This document shows, piece after piece, positions 18,080-26,772 of a stretch of DNA of 64,000 nucleotides. Origin of the DNA: Devosia sp. 1566. GTDB lineage: Bacteria > Pseudomonadota > Alphaproteobacteria > Rhizobiales > Devosiaceae. Below the pieces are notes generated by a model. The model saw only the letters and a list, made by a program, of their open reading frames with translations, was not told the DNA's origin and did not search any database. Positions within the stretch are counted from its first letter, which is position 1. Every line of letters begins with the position of its first letter. A program made the position numbers and the translations under genes. The stretch is taken from positions 4,070,501-4,134,500 of the forward strand of contig NZ_CP034767.1 of the NCBI RefSeq assembly GCF_004005995.1. The letters are read 5' to 3'.

Positions 18080-19045
18080 TCACGAGGCGGGGTCAACCTG
18101 CCAAAGCGAAACCAACCCGTCAAGCGCGATGGCACCGGCAGGAGGCAGCCCGAGTGCCGCCCGCGCCTGCCCGGAGATCATGGCGCCGATCCAGCCCAGA
18201 CCCTGATCAGGTTTGGGCCAGGCGGTCACAAGCTCCAGATCCTCGGCAATGCCGCGCTCCGCCACTAGCCACTCAACCGCCTCACGCTCGGACCCGATAC
18301 CGTCGATCAGTTTGCTTGCAACAGCCATTCGCCCTGTGACAATACGCCCGTCCGCCAGCGCCAGCGCTTCGGGGCGCGGCAAGCCCCGCCGTTCCGCCAC
18401 TACGTCTACGAACCACTCAAAGCTGTCGTTGACGAGGGCCGCGATGGATTCGCGTGCTGGGCCCACCAAAGGTTCATCAAAGTCGGGTTCAGCCTTGAGC
18501 GGGCCTGAAGCAACTTTGTCGAGATTGACGCCAATTATATCCATCAGCTTGCCGGCATTCACATGCTGGTACAGCACGCCAATGGAGCCAACGATGGACA
18601 GTCGTCGCGCCAAAACGCGATCTGCGGCGATGGCGGTCATATAGGCGGCCGATGCGCCCAGTTCCTGGACCACCGCGACAACAGGCTTGGTTTGGCGCAG
18701 TCGGCTCAGCGCTTCATAGAGTTCCTCGCCGCCCGCAGTCGTGCCGCCAGGTGAGTTGATGGCCACAATGACAGCGGTGACGCTGTCGTCCTCGGCGAGC
18801 TCTTCCAACGCTTCCAGCCGATCACGATTGGTGCTGATCGCGCCATCGATCACAACCCGGGCAATGTGGTCGCCGACCACGCCATCGCCCCCAGCGAACC
18901 GGCCAAGCAGCGCCAGAATGGCCACGACGATGGCGAGCGCAGCAACAATGCGCCACCAACCGCGTGAGCGGCGGAAATGGGCGGCAGCAAGCGCCCCATG
19001 CGGATCGGGCGGGCGGGTAGGCTCAGGAGAAGGCTGGTCGGTCAT
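18080..19045 (-). CDS. sppA: Signal peptide peptidase SppA (short, single-domain)
   Basis: Membrane-anchored serine protease that degrades cleaved signal peptides. The 321-residue product has a proline-rich cytoplasmic start, one transmembrane helix (about residues 30-50, [19 protein letters not shown]), then one S49 peptidase domain. Ser132 in [11 protein letters not shown] and Lys184 in [10 protein letters not shown] form the Ser/Lys dyad. This is the half-length type, unlike the 67-kDa E. coli enzyme. The ATG at 19043-19045 was chosen because the next upstream ATG adds a non-conserved 18 residues. Confidence 0.92.
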   Translation of the reverse strand: MTDQPSPEPTRPPDPHGALAAAHFRRSRGWWRIVAALAIVVAILALLGRFAGGDGVVGDHIARVVIDGAISTNRDRLEALEELAEDDSVTAVIVAINSPGGTTAGGEELYEALSRLRQTKPVVAVVQELGASAAYMTAIAADRVLARRLSIVGSIGVLYQHVNAGKLMDIIGVNLDKVASGPLKAEPDFDEPLVGPARESIAALVNDSFEWFVDVVAERRGLPRPEALALADGRIVTGRMAVASKLIDGIGSEREAVEWLVAERGIAEDLELVTAWPKPDQGLGWIGAMISGQARAALGLPPAGAIALDGLVSLWQVDPAS

Positions 19046-19111
19046 GATCGGCTCACTCTTTGCCCGCCAAGCGGTAGCGAGGCAGCCGCGGGAAAGCAAG
19101 CATGCGGCGGG

Positions 19112-19618
19112 TCAGCTCAGTTGCCGCACCATATATTGCGCTGCGTCTTCATAGCTCAGCAGCGCTTCGCGCAACTCGGGCACATCAACAGGGACGAAGC
19201 CGTGCCGGCTCCAGAACGGCGCCGAGCCATTGACGGCAGCAAGGCTAGCCGTGGCAAAGCCGGCGCGCCTGGCGTGGTCCAGCACCTGCTCGACGATCAC
19301 TCCCGCCGCTCCATGGCCGCGAGCCTGGGGCAGCAGTGCCAGATCGTGCAGATAATAGGTGGGCGGCCCGCTCGGCAGGGTGCCGTAAAGCTGATTGAGC
19401 TTGGGCATGGTGCCGGCAGTCCAAGGGTGGGTGAGGAAATAACCGCTCGGTGCGCCATTGATGTCCAGCAGCCAGGCGCCATCCGGGTACAAGGCGCGGC
19501 GCTCGGCAAACACCGCAAGATCCTCGGGAAAGCTGGGATGCACGCAAGCGGCAATAGCTTGCACCGCCGGCAGATCCAGCGTCGTCATGCCCCGCCAGTG
19601 AATACCCTTGCTTGTCAT
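19112..19618 (-). CDS. GNAT-family N-acetyltransferase
   Basis: A 168-residue protein with the acetyl-CoA-binding pattern of GNAT enzymes: YYLHDLALLPQARGHGAAGVIVE (beta4 and the RGHGAA pyrophosphate loop, about residues 90-112) and the later SLAAVNGSAPFWSRHGFVPV, typical of the C-terminal half. Substrate unknown. Two possible starts are ATG 19618 and ATG 19588. It lies just beyond the rpsA terminator on the same strand, so it probably has its own promoter or lives on read-through. Confidence 0.8.
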   Translation of the reverse strand: MTSKGIHWRGMTTLDLPAVQAIAACVHPSFPEDLAVFAERRALYPDGAWLLDINGAPSGYFLTHPWTAGTMPKLNQLYGTLPSGPPTYYLHDLALLPQARGHGAAGVIVEQVLDHARRAGFATASLAAVNGSAPFWSRHGFVPVDVPELREALLSYEDAAQYMVRQLS

Positions 19619-19626
19619 GGCATACC

Positions 19627-19663
19627 CGCAAAAGAAAGGACCCGCGCTAGAAAGCGCGGGTCC
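19627..19663 (-). terminator. Intrinsic terminator after rpsA
   Basis: On the minus strand an 11-bp perfect stem (GGACCCGCGCT with AGCGCGGGTCC, tetraloop TTCT) is followed by TTTCTTTT. It lies 20 nt past the rpsA stop and before the GNAT gene. Confidence 0.92.
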
Positions 19664-19682
19664 AGATGGCATGAAGCCGATC

Positions 19683-21395
19683 TTAGTTGTTGTCGCGACC
19701 CTTGAGCGCAGCGCCCAGGATGTCACCGAGCGAAGCGCCCGAATCGGAGGAACCGTAATTGGCCACGGCTTCCTTTTCCTCGGCAATTTCCAGCGCCTTG
19801 ATCGAGAGCTGGATGCGCGAGGTCTTGCGATCGTACTGGGTGACGCGTGCGTCGACCTTTTCGCCCTTGCTGAAACGCTCGGGACGCTGGTCGTTGCGAT
19901 CACGCGACAGGTCGGCGCGGCGGATGAAGGCCGTCATGTCGCTATCGGCCAGCTTGACTTCAATGCCGCCATCGTTGACGTCGATCACGGTGCCGGTGAC
20001 CACAGCGCCCTTGCGGATGCCGCCGGTCTCGCCCTCAGCCGAGGATGCAGTCTCGCCGGTGGCTAGCTGCTTGATACCCAGGGAGATACGTTCCTTCTCG
20101 ACATCGACGTCGAGCACCTTGGCCTGCACCATGTCGCCGCGGTTGTAGTCGTCGAGCGCGATTTCGCCGGACTTCTGCCAATCGAGGTCGCTGAGGTGCA
20201 CCATGCCGTCCACATCGCCTTCGAGGCCGATGAACAAACCAAATTCGGTCTTGTTCTTGACTTCGCCTTCGATGACCGAACCCACGGGGAACTTGTCAGC
20301 AAACGATTCCCACGGATTGGCCAGGGTCTGCTTGAGGCCAAGCGAGATACGGCGCTTGTCGGGATCGACCTCGAGCACCACCACTTCCACTTCCTGAGAG
20401 GTGGAGACGATCTTGCCGGGGTGGACGTTCTTCTTGGTCCAGCTCATTTCTGAGACGTGGATCAGGCCTTCAATGCCTGGCTCCAGCTCCACAAACGCAC
20501 CGTAGTCGGTGATGTTTGTGACGCGACCGGAGAACTTGGCGTTGATCGGGTACTTGGCTTCGATGCCTTCCCACGGATCGGCCTGCAGCTGCTTCATGCC
20601 GAGGCTGATGCGGTGCGATTCGTGGTTGATGCGCACGATCTGGACCTTGATGGTCTCGCCGATCGTGAGCACTTCGGACGGGTGATTGACCCGGCGCCAA
20701 GCGATGTCGGTGACGTGGAGCAGACCATCGATACCGCCGAGGTCCACGAACGCACCGTAATCGGTGATGTTCTTGACCACGCCGTCGACAACCTGACCTT
20801 CTTCCAGCTGCTGGACGATTTCCGAACGCTGTTCAGCGCGGGATTCTTCCAGAATGGCGCGACGCGACACGACGATATTGCCGCGGCGCTTGTCCATCTT
20901 GAGGATCTGGAAGGGCTGGGGAACGTTCATCAGGGGAGCGATATCGCGGATTGGGCGGATATCGACCTGCGAGCGCGGCAGGAAGGCGATGGCGCCTTCG
21001 AGGTCGACCGTGAAGCCGCCCTTGACCTGGTTGAAGATCGTGCCTTCAACGCGCTCGTTATTGTTGTACATTTCTTCGAGCTTGACCCAGCTCTCTTCAC
21101 GGCGGGCCTTCTCGCGGCTCAGCACCGCTTCGCCCATCGCGTTCTCGACGCGATCGACATAGACTTCCACGACCGAGCCGACGGTGATGGTGCCGTCACG
21201 GCCAGCCTGGCCGAATTCCTTGAGCGCAATGCGCCCTTCGGTCTTGAGACCGACATCGATGATCGCCAGATCCTTTTCGATCGCGACCACGGTTCCCTTG
21301 ACGACGGTGCCTTCCAAAGGCTCGTTGTCGATGAACGAGTCCATCAACAGGGATTCAAAATCTTCTTTAGTCACAGTTTGCTGTGCCAAATTCAT
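19683..21395 (-). CDS. rpsA: 30S ribosomal protein S1
   Basis: mRNA-binding ribosomal protein of 570 residues with six S1 domains. Repeats are visible as GTVVAIEKDLAIIDVGLKTEG, then the cores ending VKNITDYGAFVDLGGIDGLLH, VTNITDYGAFVELEPGIEGL, VKNKTEFGLFIGLEGDVDGM and VIDVNDGGIEVKLADS. The ATG at 21393-21395 gives MNLAQQTVTKEDFESLL. It follows cmk after 148 bp, the classical cmk-rpsA pair, and ends at a strong terminator. Confidence 0.97.
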   Translation of the reverse strand: MNLAQQTVTKEDFESLLMDSFIDNEPLEGTVVKGTVVAIEKDLAIIDVGLKTEGRIALKEFGQAGRDGTITVGSVVEVYVDRVENAMGEAVLSREKARREESWVKLEEMYNNNERVEGTIFNQVKGGFTVDLEGAIAFLPRSQVDIRPIRDIAPLMNVPQPFQILKMDKRRGNIVVSRRAILEESRAEQRSEIVQQLEEGQVVDGVVKNITDYGAFVDLGGIDGLLHVTDIAWRRVNHPSEVLTIGETIKVQIVRINHESHRISLGMKQLQADPWEGIEAKYPINAKFSGRVTNITDYGAFVELEPGIEGLIHVSEMSWTKKNVHPGKIVSTSQEVEVVVLEVDPDKRRISLGLKQTLANPWESFADKFPVGSVIEGEVKNKTEFGLFIGLEGDVDGMVHLSDLDWQKSGEIALDDYNRGDMVQAKVLDVDVEKERISLGIKQLATGETASSAEGETGGIRKGAVVTGTVIDVNDGGIEVKLADSDMTAFIRRADLSRDRNDQRPERFSKGEKVDARVTQYDRKTSRIQLSIKALEIAEEKEAVANYGSSDSGASLGDILGAALKGRDNN

Positions 21396-21543
21396 CTCCA
21401 GATGCGCCGGCGGTTGGGGGTTGGCATTGTCGCAATGGGGGCTCGCCATCTGTTGGTCAGATGCCGGCGCGCGGGCGCCCGATCGGAACGGCAATGTTGG
21501 GTATTCTGCCCGGCAGCCGAAGCAAGCATGCGCAAGGATTGAA

Positions 21544-22188
21544 TTAGGGCACGAGCCCTGCCTTGCGCCTGATGGCTCCATCGACAATAGCGATGGCTGC
21601 GCGGAGTGCGGCTTCTATATCGAGAAGCGTGGTGTCGAGCAAGTGCGCGTCCGCCGCCTTGTAAAAACCGCCATGGGGATTGGCCATGTCCCGGGCATCC
21701 CGCTCTTCTATTTGGTGATAAAGGGCGTAGCGATCAACCACCTGGCCGCGCAATTCCAGCTGGCGCGCCCGTCGTTCCATCCGCGACTTGGAATCAGCCT
21801 GGATAAAGAGCTTGGCGTCCGCCTCGGGGCAGATCACGGTACCGATGTCGCGACCATCGAGTACGGCACCGCCCTCCTGCAGGGCAAACTGGCGCTGATA
21901 GTCAAAGAGTGCCTGACGGACTTCTCCAATCACGGCGACTTTGGACGCCAGCTGGCCGGCCCGCGCCGAAAGCAGTAGTTCGGACTGCAAGTCCGCCTCA
22001 TCAAGCTTCCGGGCCGCTGCGATGGCGCGGTTCTCAAAATCCGGCGCGTCCTCAAAGCCGTCCACCGCCTGCCCGACAGCGCGGTACAACAGGCCCGTAT
22101 CCAGATGCGGCAGCCCGTAATGGCGGGCGAGGCCGCTCGCGAGCGTGCCCTTGCCCGAAGCAGCTGGTCCGTCGACGGCGATGATCAT
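21544..22188 (-). CDS. cmk: Cytidylate kinase
   Basis: Phosphorylates CMP and dCMP. The 214-residue product has the P-loop IAVDGPAASGKGTLA at residues 3-17, the substrate segment HLDTGLLYRAVG, and LDGRDIGTVICPEADAKLF. ATG at 22186-22188. In most relatives aroA (EPSP synthase) lies directly upstream, between cmk and the TIGR02300 gene; here only 130 bp of divergent promoter region separates them, so aroA is elsewhere or absent from this site. Confidence 0.96.
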   Translation of the reverse strand: MIIAVDGPAASGKGTLASGLARHYGLPHLDTGLLYRAVGQAVDGFEDAPDFENRAIAAARKLDEADLQSELLLSARAGQLASKVAVIGEVRQALFDYQRQFALQEGGAVLDGRDIGTVICPEADAKLFIQADSKSRMERRARQLELRGQVVDRYALYHQIEERDARDMANPHGGFYKAADAHLLDTTLLDIEAALRAAIAIVDGAIRRKAGLVP

Positions 22189-22318
22189 GGCTTTCTCCGG
22201 GCGGCTGGAACGGCGGGGCGGGCTTAGCATTTTCGGTTTGACAGGGGCAAGGTTTGCCCATAACCGGACGAGCCAAAGCGGGGCTTGCCCCGCGCTCCCC
22301 CATCGACGAGGACCACCC

Positions 22319-22720
22319 ATGGCCAGTTCCGAACGCGGCACCAAGCGGACCGATCCCGACACCGGCAAGAAGTTCTACGACCTCAACATGGACCCGATCG
22401 TCTCGCCTTATACGGGCAAGAGCTATCCGCGGTCCTACTTCGAGCAGGTGCTGGTCGGCAAGGCTTCCCCGGCAACCGCCCGGAAAGTTGAGGAAGAAGA
22501 CGAGACGGAAGAAGAAGACGAGGTCGTCGACGCAGCGGCGCCCGAGATCGTTTCGCTCGAGGACGCCGATGCTGAAGAAGCCGGCGAGGACGAAATCCCT
22601 GATGTCGAGGATGTCGAGGTCGACGAGGAACTCGGCGACGACGAAGACGTGTTCCTGGAAGAGGAAGACGACGAGGACGACAGCTTGGCATTTGATGTTG
22701 GCGGTGACGAGGATCGTTGA
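22319..22720 (+). CDS. FYDLN-acid domain protein (TIGR02300 family)
   Basis: A 133-residue protein restricted in practice to alphaproteobacteria and of unknown function. The N-terminal 45 residues contain KKFYDLNMDPIVSPYTGKSY, the family signature, and the rest is a strongly acidic low-complexity tail (Glu/Asp-rich, e.g. EEEDETEEEDE). In homologues outside this group the N-terminus is a zinc ribbon (CPxCG pairs); here the pairs read TDPDTG and VSPYTG, with no cysteine. ATG at 22319. Divergent from cmk and followed by a perfect hairpin and tRNA-Ala. Confidence 0.88.
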   Translation: MASSERGTKRTDPDTGKKFYDLNMDPIVSPYTGKSYPRSYFEQVLVGKASPATARKVEEEDETEEEDEVVDAAAPEIVSLEDADAEEAGEDEIPDVEDVEVDEELGDDEDVFLEEEDDEDDSLAFDVGGDEDR

Positions 22721-22735
22721 TTTCGCTTGAATTTT

Positions 22736-22763
22736 TTCGCCGGCCAAGCTTTTGGCCGGCGAA
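22736..22763 (+). terminator. Perfect hairpin after the TIGR02300 gene
   Basis: Twelve paired bases (TTCGCCGGCCAA with TTGGCCGGCGAA) and a GCTT loop. T residues precede and A residues follow the stem, so the helix may extend but neither strand shows the usual 3' T-run. It may still end transcription or stabilise the 3' end. Confidence 0.5.
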
Positions 22764-22860
22764 ATAAAAAAGTGTCATTTAGGCACTTGCAAGGGGACGG
22801 AGCATCCAATAGGTTCCGCCTCGCTTCGGACGGGAATGACCCGGACGAACCCGAAAAGAT

Positions 22861-22936
<76 letters not shown>

Positions 22937-23084
22937 ATCTTTCGATAACTCCCTGTCGAGACTATTCTCGGGTTGAGCCCCGATCGAGGGTTCTCAATCA
23001 CTCGGCGACCCAACCCGCTGCAGCCGCTTTCCATCCACCGCCCGCCGCGCTACAAGGCGGCCGCGTCAGCTGGAGGTGAACCGC

Positions 23085-24389
23085 GTGCCCACAACAGATA
23101 TCGCTCGGCGGGTCTATGATCATACCTGGAAGCTCGACCCGATCATCCGGAGCCTGCTGGACACCGACTTCTATAAGCTGTTGATGCTGCAGATGATCTG
23201 GGGCTTGTACCCCAAGATCGACGTCACCTTCTCGCTGATCAACCGCACCCGCTCGGTTCAGCTTGCCCATGAGATCGACATCACCGAGTTGCGCGCCCAG
23301 CTTGATCACGCGCGCACTCTGCGCTTCTCCAAAAAAGAAATGATCTGGCTGGCCGGCAATACCTTTTACGGCTCGCGCCAGATTTTCGAGCCAGCCTTTC
23401 TGCAATGGCTCGAAGACTTCCGGCTGCCGGAATACCATCTGGAGCAGCGCGACGGTCAGTTCGTGCTGGAATTTCCAGGCAAGTGGTTGGAAACCTCGAT
23501 GTGGGAGATTCCCGCCCTTTCAATCATCAACGAGTTGCGCAGCCGCGCCGCGATGAAGCGCTACGGGCCCTTCACGCTCGATGTGCTCTACGCACGGGCC
23601 AAGGCCAAGATGTGGGAAAAGGTCGAACGGCTGCAAAAGCTGCCGGAATTGCGCATTTCCGATTTTGGCACACGCCGGCGCCATTCTTTCCTCTGGCAGC
23701 GCTGGTGCGTCGAGGCCCTCAAGGAAGGGATCGGGGAAGCTTTTACCGGTACCTCCAATGTCATGCTGGCCATGGATACCGATCTCGAGGCTCTCGGCAC
23801 CAATGCGCATGAGCTCCCAATGGTCCTCGCGGCGCTGGCCAAGACCGATGACGCCCTGCGCGAGGCCCCCTATGGCGTGCTGCAGGACTGGGAAAGCTAT
23901 TATGGCGGCAATCTCAAGATCGTGCTGCCCGATGCCTTTGGCACTGATTCCTTTCTCAAGCATGCCCCCGATTGGGTCGCCGACTGGACTGGCTTCCGCC
24001 CAGATAGTGCCCCCGCCATCGCTGGCGGCGAACGCATCATCCGTTGGTGGCAGGAGCGGGGGCGCGACCCGCGTGACAAATTGCTGATCTTTTCCGATGG
24101 GCTCGATGTGGACATGATCGAAGAGGCCTATTTGCACTTCGACGGGCGCGTGCGCATGGCCTTTGGCTGGGGCACCAACCTGACCAATGATTTTGAAGGC
24201 TGCGCGCCAGAGCCCAATCCGGGACTGGACCCAATCTCGATCGTCATCAAGGTCAGCGAGGCCAATGGGCGGCCGGCGGTCAAGCTGTCCGATAATCCGG
24301 CCAAGGCGACGGGCGAGAAAAGCGAAATTGAGCGTTATCTGCGCGTTTTTGGCGATGCTGGCCGGGTAGAGCACGCCGTGCGCGTTTGA
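23085..24389 (+). CDS. pncB: Nicotinate phosphoribosyltransferase
   Basis: First enzyme of NAD salvage from nicotinate. The 434-residue product has the family start [20 protein letters not shown], then [25 protein letters not shown], the [10 protein letters not shown] motif and GTNAHELPM with [11 protein letters not shown] near the end. A GTG at 23076 is also in frame, but the GTG at 23085 is preferred because GGAGG (23072-23076) lies 8 nt upstream of it and would overlap the earlier codon. A single gene, 148 bp after tRNA-Ala. Confidence 0.95.
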   Translation: MPTTDIARRVYDHTWKLDPIIRSLLDTDFYKLLMLQMIWGLYPKIDVTFSLINRTRSVQLAHEIDITELRAQLDHARTLRFSKKEMIWLAGNTFYGSRQIFEPAFLQWLEDFRLPEYHLEQRDGQFVLEFPGKWLETSMWEIPALSIINELRSRAAMKRYGPFTLDVLYARAKAKMWEKVERLQKLPELRISDFGTRRRHSFLWQRWCVEALKEGIGEAFTGTSNVMLAMDTDLEALGTNAHELPMVLAALAKTDDALREAPYGVLQDWESYYGGNLKIVLPDAFGTDSFLKHAPDWVADWTGFRPDSAPAIAGGERIIRWWQERGRDPRDKLLIFSDGLDVDMIEEAYLHFDGRVRMAFGWGTNLTNDFEGCAPEPNPGLDPISIVIKVSEANGRPAVKLSDNPAKATGEKSEIERYLRVFGDAGRVEHAVRV

Positions 24390-24409
24390 CCCGCCCGCAC
24401 GCTGTGGAG

Positions 24410-24433
24410 AACCGCCTTTAGTTCGAGGCGGTT
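24410..24433 (+). terminator. Weak hairpin after pncB
   Basis: AACCGCCT and AGGCGGTT form an 8-bp stem with an 8-nt loop 20 nt after the pncB stop. There is no T-run, so termination here would be weak or factor-dependent. Confidence 0.35.
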
Positions 24434-24491
24434 AACTGGGCTGGAACGCTAAACGTCCAGCATCGTTGCCTGTCCACAGGGCCGGAACCGT

Positions 24492-24743
24492 TTGACTTAC
24501 CAACTTATCGACATTGCCGTAGCGCATAAAAGCGCCCATCCCCGCTTGCCTAACCGCGTAACCGGCAAGGTGCGCGCCGTGCTGACCGAAATACGCGATG
24601 GGCGCGAACAGCGCCACGATCTGGATATCCCGGTTTGGGCCAACACGTCCGAAACCATGAGCGAAGAAGATATCGACATGGCCTTGCTGGTGAAAGCCGC
24701 CGACATTTTGGCGCGGCTGAAATCGAAGCTCGATCAGGTATAG
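24492..24743 (+). CDS. Small hypothetical protein
   Basis: Open frame of 83 residues from a TTG start (MTYQLIDIAVAHKSAHPRLP...), with no ATG upstream. The composition looks protein-like: a basic N-terminal half and an acidic, helical C-terminal half (SEEDIDMALLVKAADILARL). The ribosome-binding site is poor (GGAA about 5 nt before TTG). Its 3' end overlaps the convergent small membrane gene by 10 bp. I recognise no family. It may be a real short gene or a chance frame. Confidence 0.45.
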   Translation: MTYQLIDIAVAHKSAHPRLPNRVTGKVRAVLTEIRDGREQRHDLDIPVWANTSETMSEEDIDMALLVKAADILARLKSKLDQV

Positions 24744-24958
24744 GGCTGATTGCCTGTGGTCTGCAGGAAGGCGCGGTAGGCGGGCGAAAGGCCGGGAAAA
24801 GTCTGAGCGTTTTGAGCCTCTGTTGCGGCTCGTGGGGCAGGGGAAGGGCAGAGCCGGGCCGCCCTCCGCCGGCGACGATGCTCTTGCCGCTCATCCACTG
24901 CAAACCACAGCACGGCGGGCACCACTAGCGTCCAGATCGCGATCAATTGCCAAGCCAC
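24734..24958 (-). CDS. Small single-pass membrane protein, Arg-rich
   Basis: A 74-residue product from GTG 24958, with GGGAGG six nt before it, a strong ribosome-binding site. Residues 3-20 are one hydrophobic helix (WQLIAIWTLVVPAVLWFA), followed by an EHRRRRRAAR basic patch and a Pro/Ala-rich tail. The pattern predicts an N-terminal membrane anchor with a cytoplasmic tail. It lies downstream of fur on the same strand with 97 bp between, so it may belong to the tsaB-rimI-fur transcript. Function unknown. Confidence 0.6.
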   Translation of the reverse strand: MAWQLIAIWTLVVPAVLWFAVDERQEHRRRRRAARLCPSPAPRAATEAQNAQTFPGLSPAYRAFLQTTGNQPYT

Positions 24959-25055
24959 GCCAACCTCCCTGCAGCGCCAGCAAGGATGCTGTACTCGTCG
25001 AAGGCTCGTTAACGCTAGAAGGCTCGGCGGTTAGTGTTAACTTGGGATGGCAGTG

Positions 25056-25511
25056 CTACTGCGGCTCGCCCTTGGCGGGCTTGGATCCGGTTTCGATCGG
25101 CACGGCATAAAGCTCGAGGCGATGATCCACCAGCCGGTATCCCAGCCGCTTGGCAATCACTTCCTGGATCGCCTCGATTTCCTCGTTGCGGAACTCGATT
25201 ACCCTTCCGCTTCGAACATCGATGAGGTGGTCGTGGTGCTCGTCGGGAATCAGTTCGAACCGGGCGCGTCCATCCTTAAAATCGTGCTTGGTGACAAGGC
25301 CGGCTTCCTCAAACAGGTTGAGCGTCCGGTAGACTGTGGATAGTGAGATGCCGGCGTCGATCGCCGCTGCGCGCCGGTGCAATTCCTCGACGACGGGATG
25401 GTCAGCACTGTCCTGGATCACGCGGGCGATGATCCGGCGCTGGTCGGTCATGCGCATGCCCTGCGCCACACAGGCCTCTTCCAGGGTCGGTTCGCTGCTG
25501 GTCTTGCTCAC
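25056..25511 (-). CDS. fur: Fur-family metalloregulator (Fur/Mur type)
   Basis: A 151-residue winged-helix repressor with the DNA-recognition segment ISLSTVYRTLNLFEEAGLV (about residues 55-73) and the metal-binding ELIPDEHHDHLIDVRSG (about 87-103). The CxxC pairs of the E. coli Fur structural zinc site are missing, as in rhizobial Mur, which responds to manganese; the metal cannot be settled from sequence. It follows rimI by 31 bp in the order tsaB-rimI-fur, which is usual in Hyphomicrobiales. Confidence 0.92.
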   Translation of the reverse strand: MSKTSSEPTLEEACVAQGMRMTDQRRIIARVIQDSADHPVVEELHRRAAAIDAGISLSTVYRTLNLFEEAGLVTKHDFKDGRARFELIPDEHHDHLIDVRSGRVIEFRNEEIEAIQEVIAKRLGYRLVDHRLELYAVPIETGSKPAKGEPQ

Positions 25512-25542
25512 AAGCGGGTCCTGCCAAGGCTATAGGAAGGAG

Positions 25543-26022
25543 TTAGCCAAGATCGGCGGCCATGACAAGCGCGGTGGCTGCCGAACCGTCCGGGCGGGGA
25601 TAATAGCCCTTGCGCCTACCCACTTCCACAAAGCCATGACTGCGATAAAGTCGCAGCGCTGCACTGTTGCGCTCATCCACTTCCAGGAACATGCGGCGGG
25701 CATTGGTAAACAGCAGATCATCCAGAGCCGCTCGCAGCAGAGCCTGGCCCACCCGCTTGCCCCGCCATTTAGGCTCAACGGCAATGCTGAGCAATTCCGC
25801 CTCATCACCAATCAGTCGCACCAGGATGAAACCGGCAACTTGGCGCCGTGGGTCACAGGCGACCAGGGTAGTGCATTCCGTTTCCTGGAGGAAGTCGGCA
25901 AACTCCTCGCGAGACCAGCCACGAAAGAAGCCCTGGGCGTGAATAGCGGCCAAGACCTCGGCATCGCCTACCTGGGCGGGCTCCACATGCAGGCCATGCG
26001 GCCCCAGCCACAGCTTTCTCAC
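25543..26022 (-). CDS. rimI: Ribosomal protein S18-alanine N-acetyltransferase (RimI-like)
   Basis: GNAT enzyme of 159 residues. ELLSIAVEPKWRGKRVGQALL (about residues 75-95) contains beta4 and the RGKRVG acetyl-CoA loop, and VDERNSAALRLYRSHGFVEVGRRKGYY is the RimI-type C-terminal half. It starts at GTG 26022, whose bases overlap the tsaB stop (GTGA), indicating translational coupling. Neighbourhood with tsaB supports RimI over a generic GNAT. Confidence 0.9.
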   Translation of the reverse strand: MRKLWLGPHGLHVEPAQVGDAEVLAAIHAQGFFRGWSREEFADFLQETECTTLVACDPRRQVAGFILVRLIGDEAELLSIAVEPKWRGKRVGQALLRAALDDLLFTNARRMFLEVDERNSAALRLYRSHGFVEVGRRKGYYPRPDGSAATALVMAADLG

Positions 26023-26636
26023 GGGGCGAGCCGGGGTATGCGGGCGGCAGCCTGGGGCTTGGCATCTGCTTCGCGCACATAGGCAGCTTCCGGGGGATAG
26101 TCGGCCGGATCAGCGGTAGCCCCAAAGCGGGCCAGCAAGCTGACATCGATGAAGGGGCCGCGCAGCAGAGTTGCCCCTGCTGGCACCGCAGCTTCCGCTT
26201 GCGCCATGGGCAGCAATTGCGCTGCACCGGCCGGAACGCCTCTAGTGCTGAAAGTCTGGGAATAGGCCTCACCCCGCCGCGCATCGAGCAGCACCGCTAT
26301 CGGCCCCTCGCTTGAAGCGGAGAGGGAAAGGGCCAAAAGGGTCGGGGCACCCACCACCGGGATGCCCCGGGCCAACGCTATGCCTCGGGCAGCGGAAAGC
26401 CCGATCCGCAAGCCGGTAAAGGAACCGGGCCCCGTCGAGACGGCCACCCGCCCGAGATCGGCATAACTCAACCCATTGCGCTCCAGCAGCGCCGCGAGCC
26501 GCCCGAAGATCAATTCGGCATGGCCGGTGGCGATCTCGTCGACTAGCACATCCACGCTTCCATCCGCGAGCAGCAGAGCGAGCTGCAGCTGGGGCGCAGC
26601 AGTATCAATGGCGAGGGTGATGGGCAGGGTCTGCAT
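26019..26636 (-). CDS. tsaB: tRNA t6A biosynthesis protein TsaB
   Basis: Non-catalytic ASKHA-fold partner of TsaD needed for threonylcarbamoyladenosine at tRNA position 37. The 205-residue product begins LAIDTAAPQLQLALL and contains HAELIFGRL and AVSTGPGSFTGLRIGLSAARG, the conserved TsaB signatures. ATG at 26634-26636. First gene of the tsaB-rimI-fur group, divergent from lnt across 136 bp. Confidence 0.95.
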   Translation of the reverse strand: MQTLPITLAIDTAAPQLQLALLLADGSVDVLVDEIATGHAELIFGRLAALLERNGLSYADLGRVAVSTGPGSFTGLRIGLSAARGIALARGIPVVGAPTLLALSLSASSEGPIAVLLDARRGEAYSQTFSTRGVPAGAAQLLPMAQAEAAVPAGATLLRGPFIDVSLLARFGATADPADYPPEAAYVREADAKPQAAARIPRLAP

Positions 26637-26772
26637 AGCTATCGCTCTAGCGGCGTCGTCCTTCGGTGTCGAGACCGATCAACTCGTCAATGTGCCTCGG
26701 GCAGCGCCTTGACGCTGGGGCTTTGCGCAGCCAGCTTGCGCCCATGCACCCCGATTCGCGCAGTAGTTCGCA

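Noticed and set aside
23076-23084. An earlier GTG for pncB
   Set aside because: This codon overlaps the GGAGG ribosome-binding site that serves the GTG at 23085.
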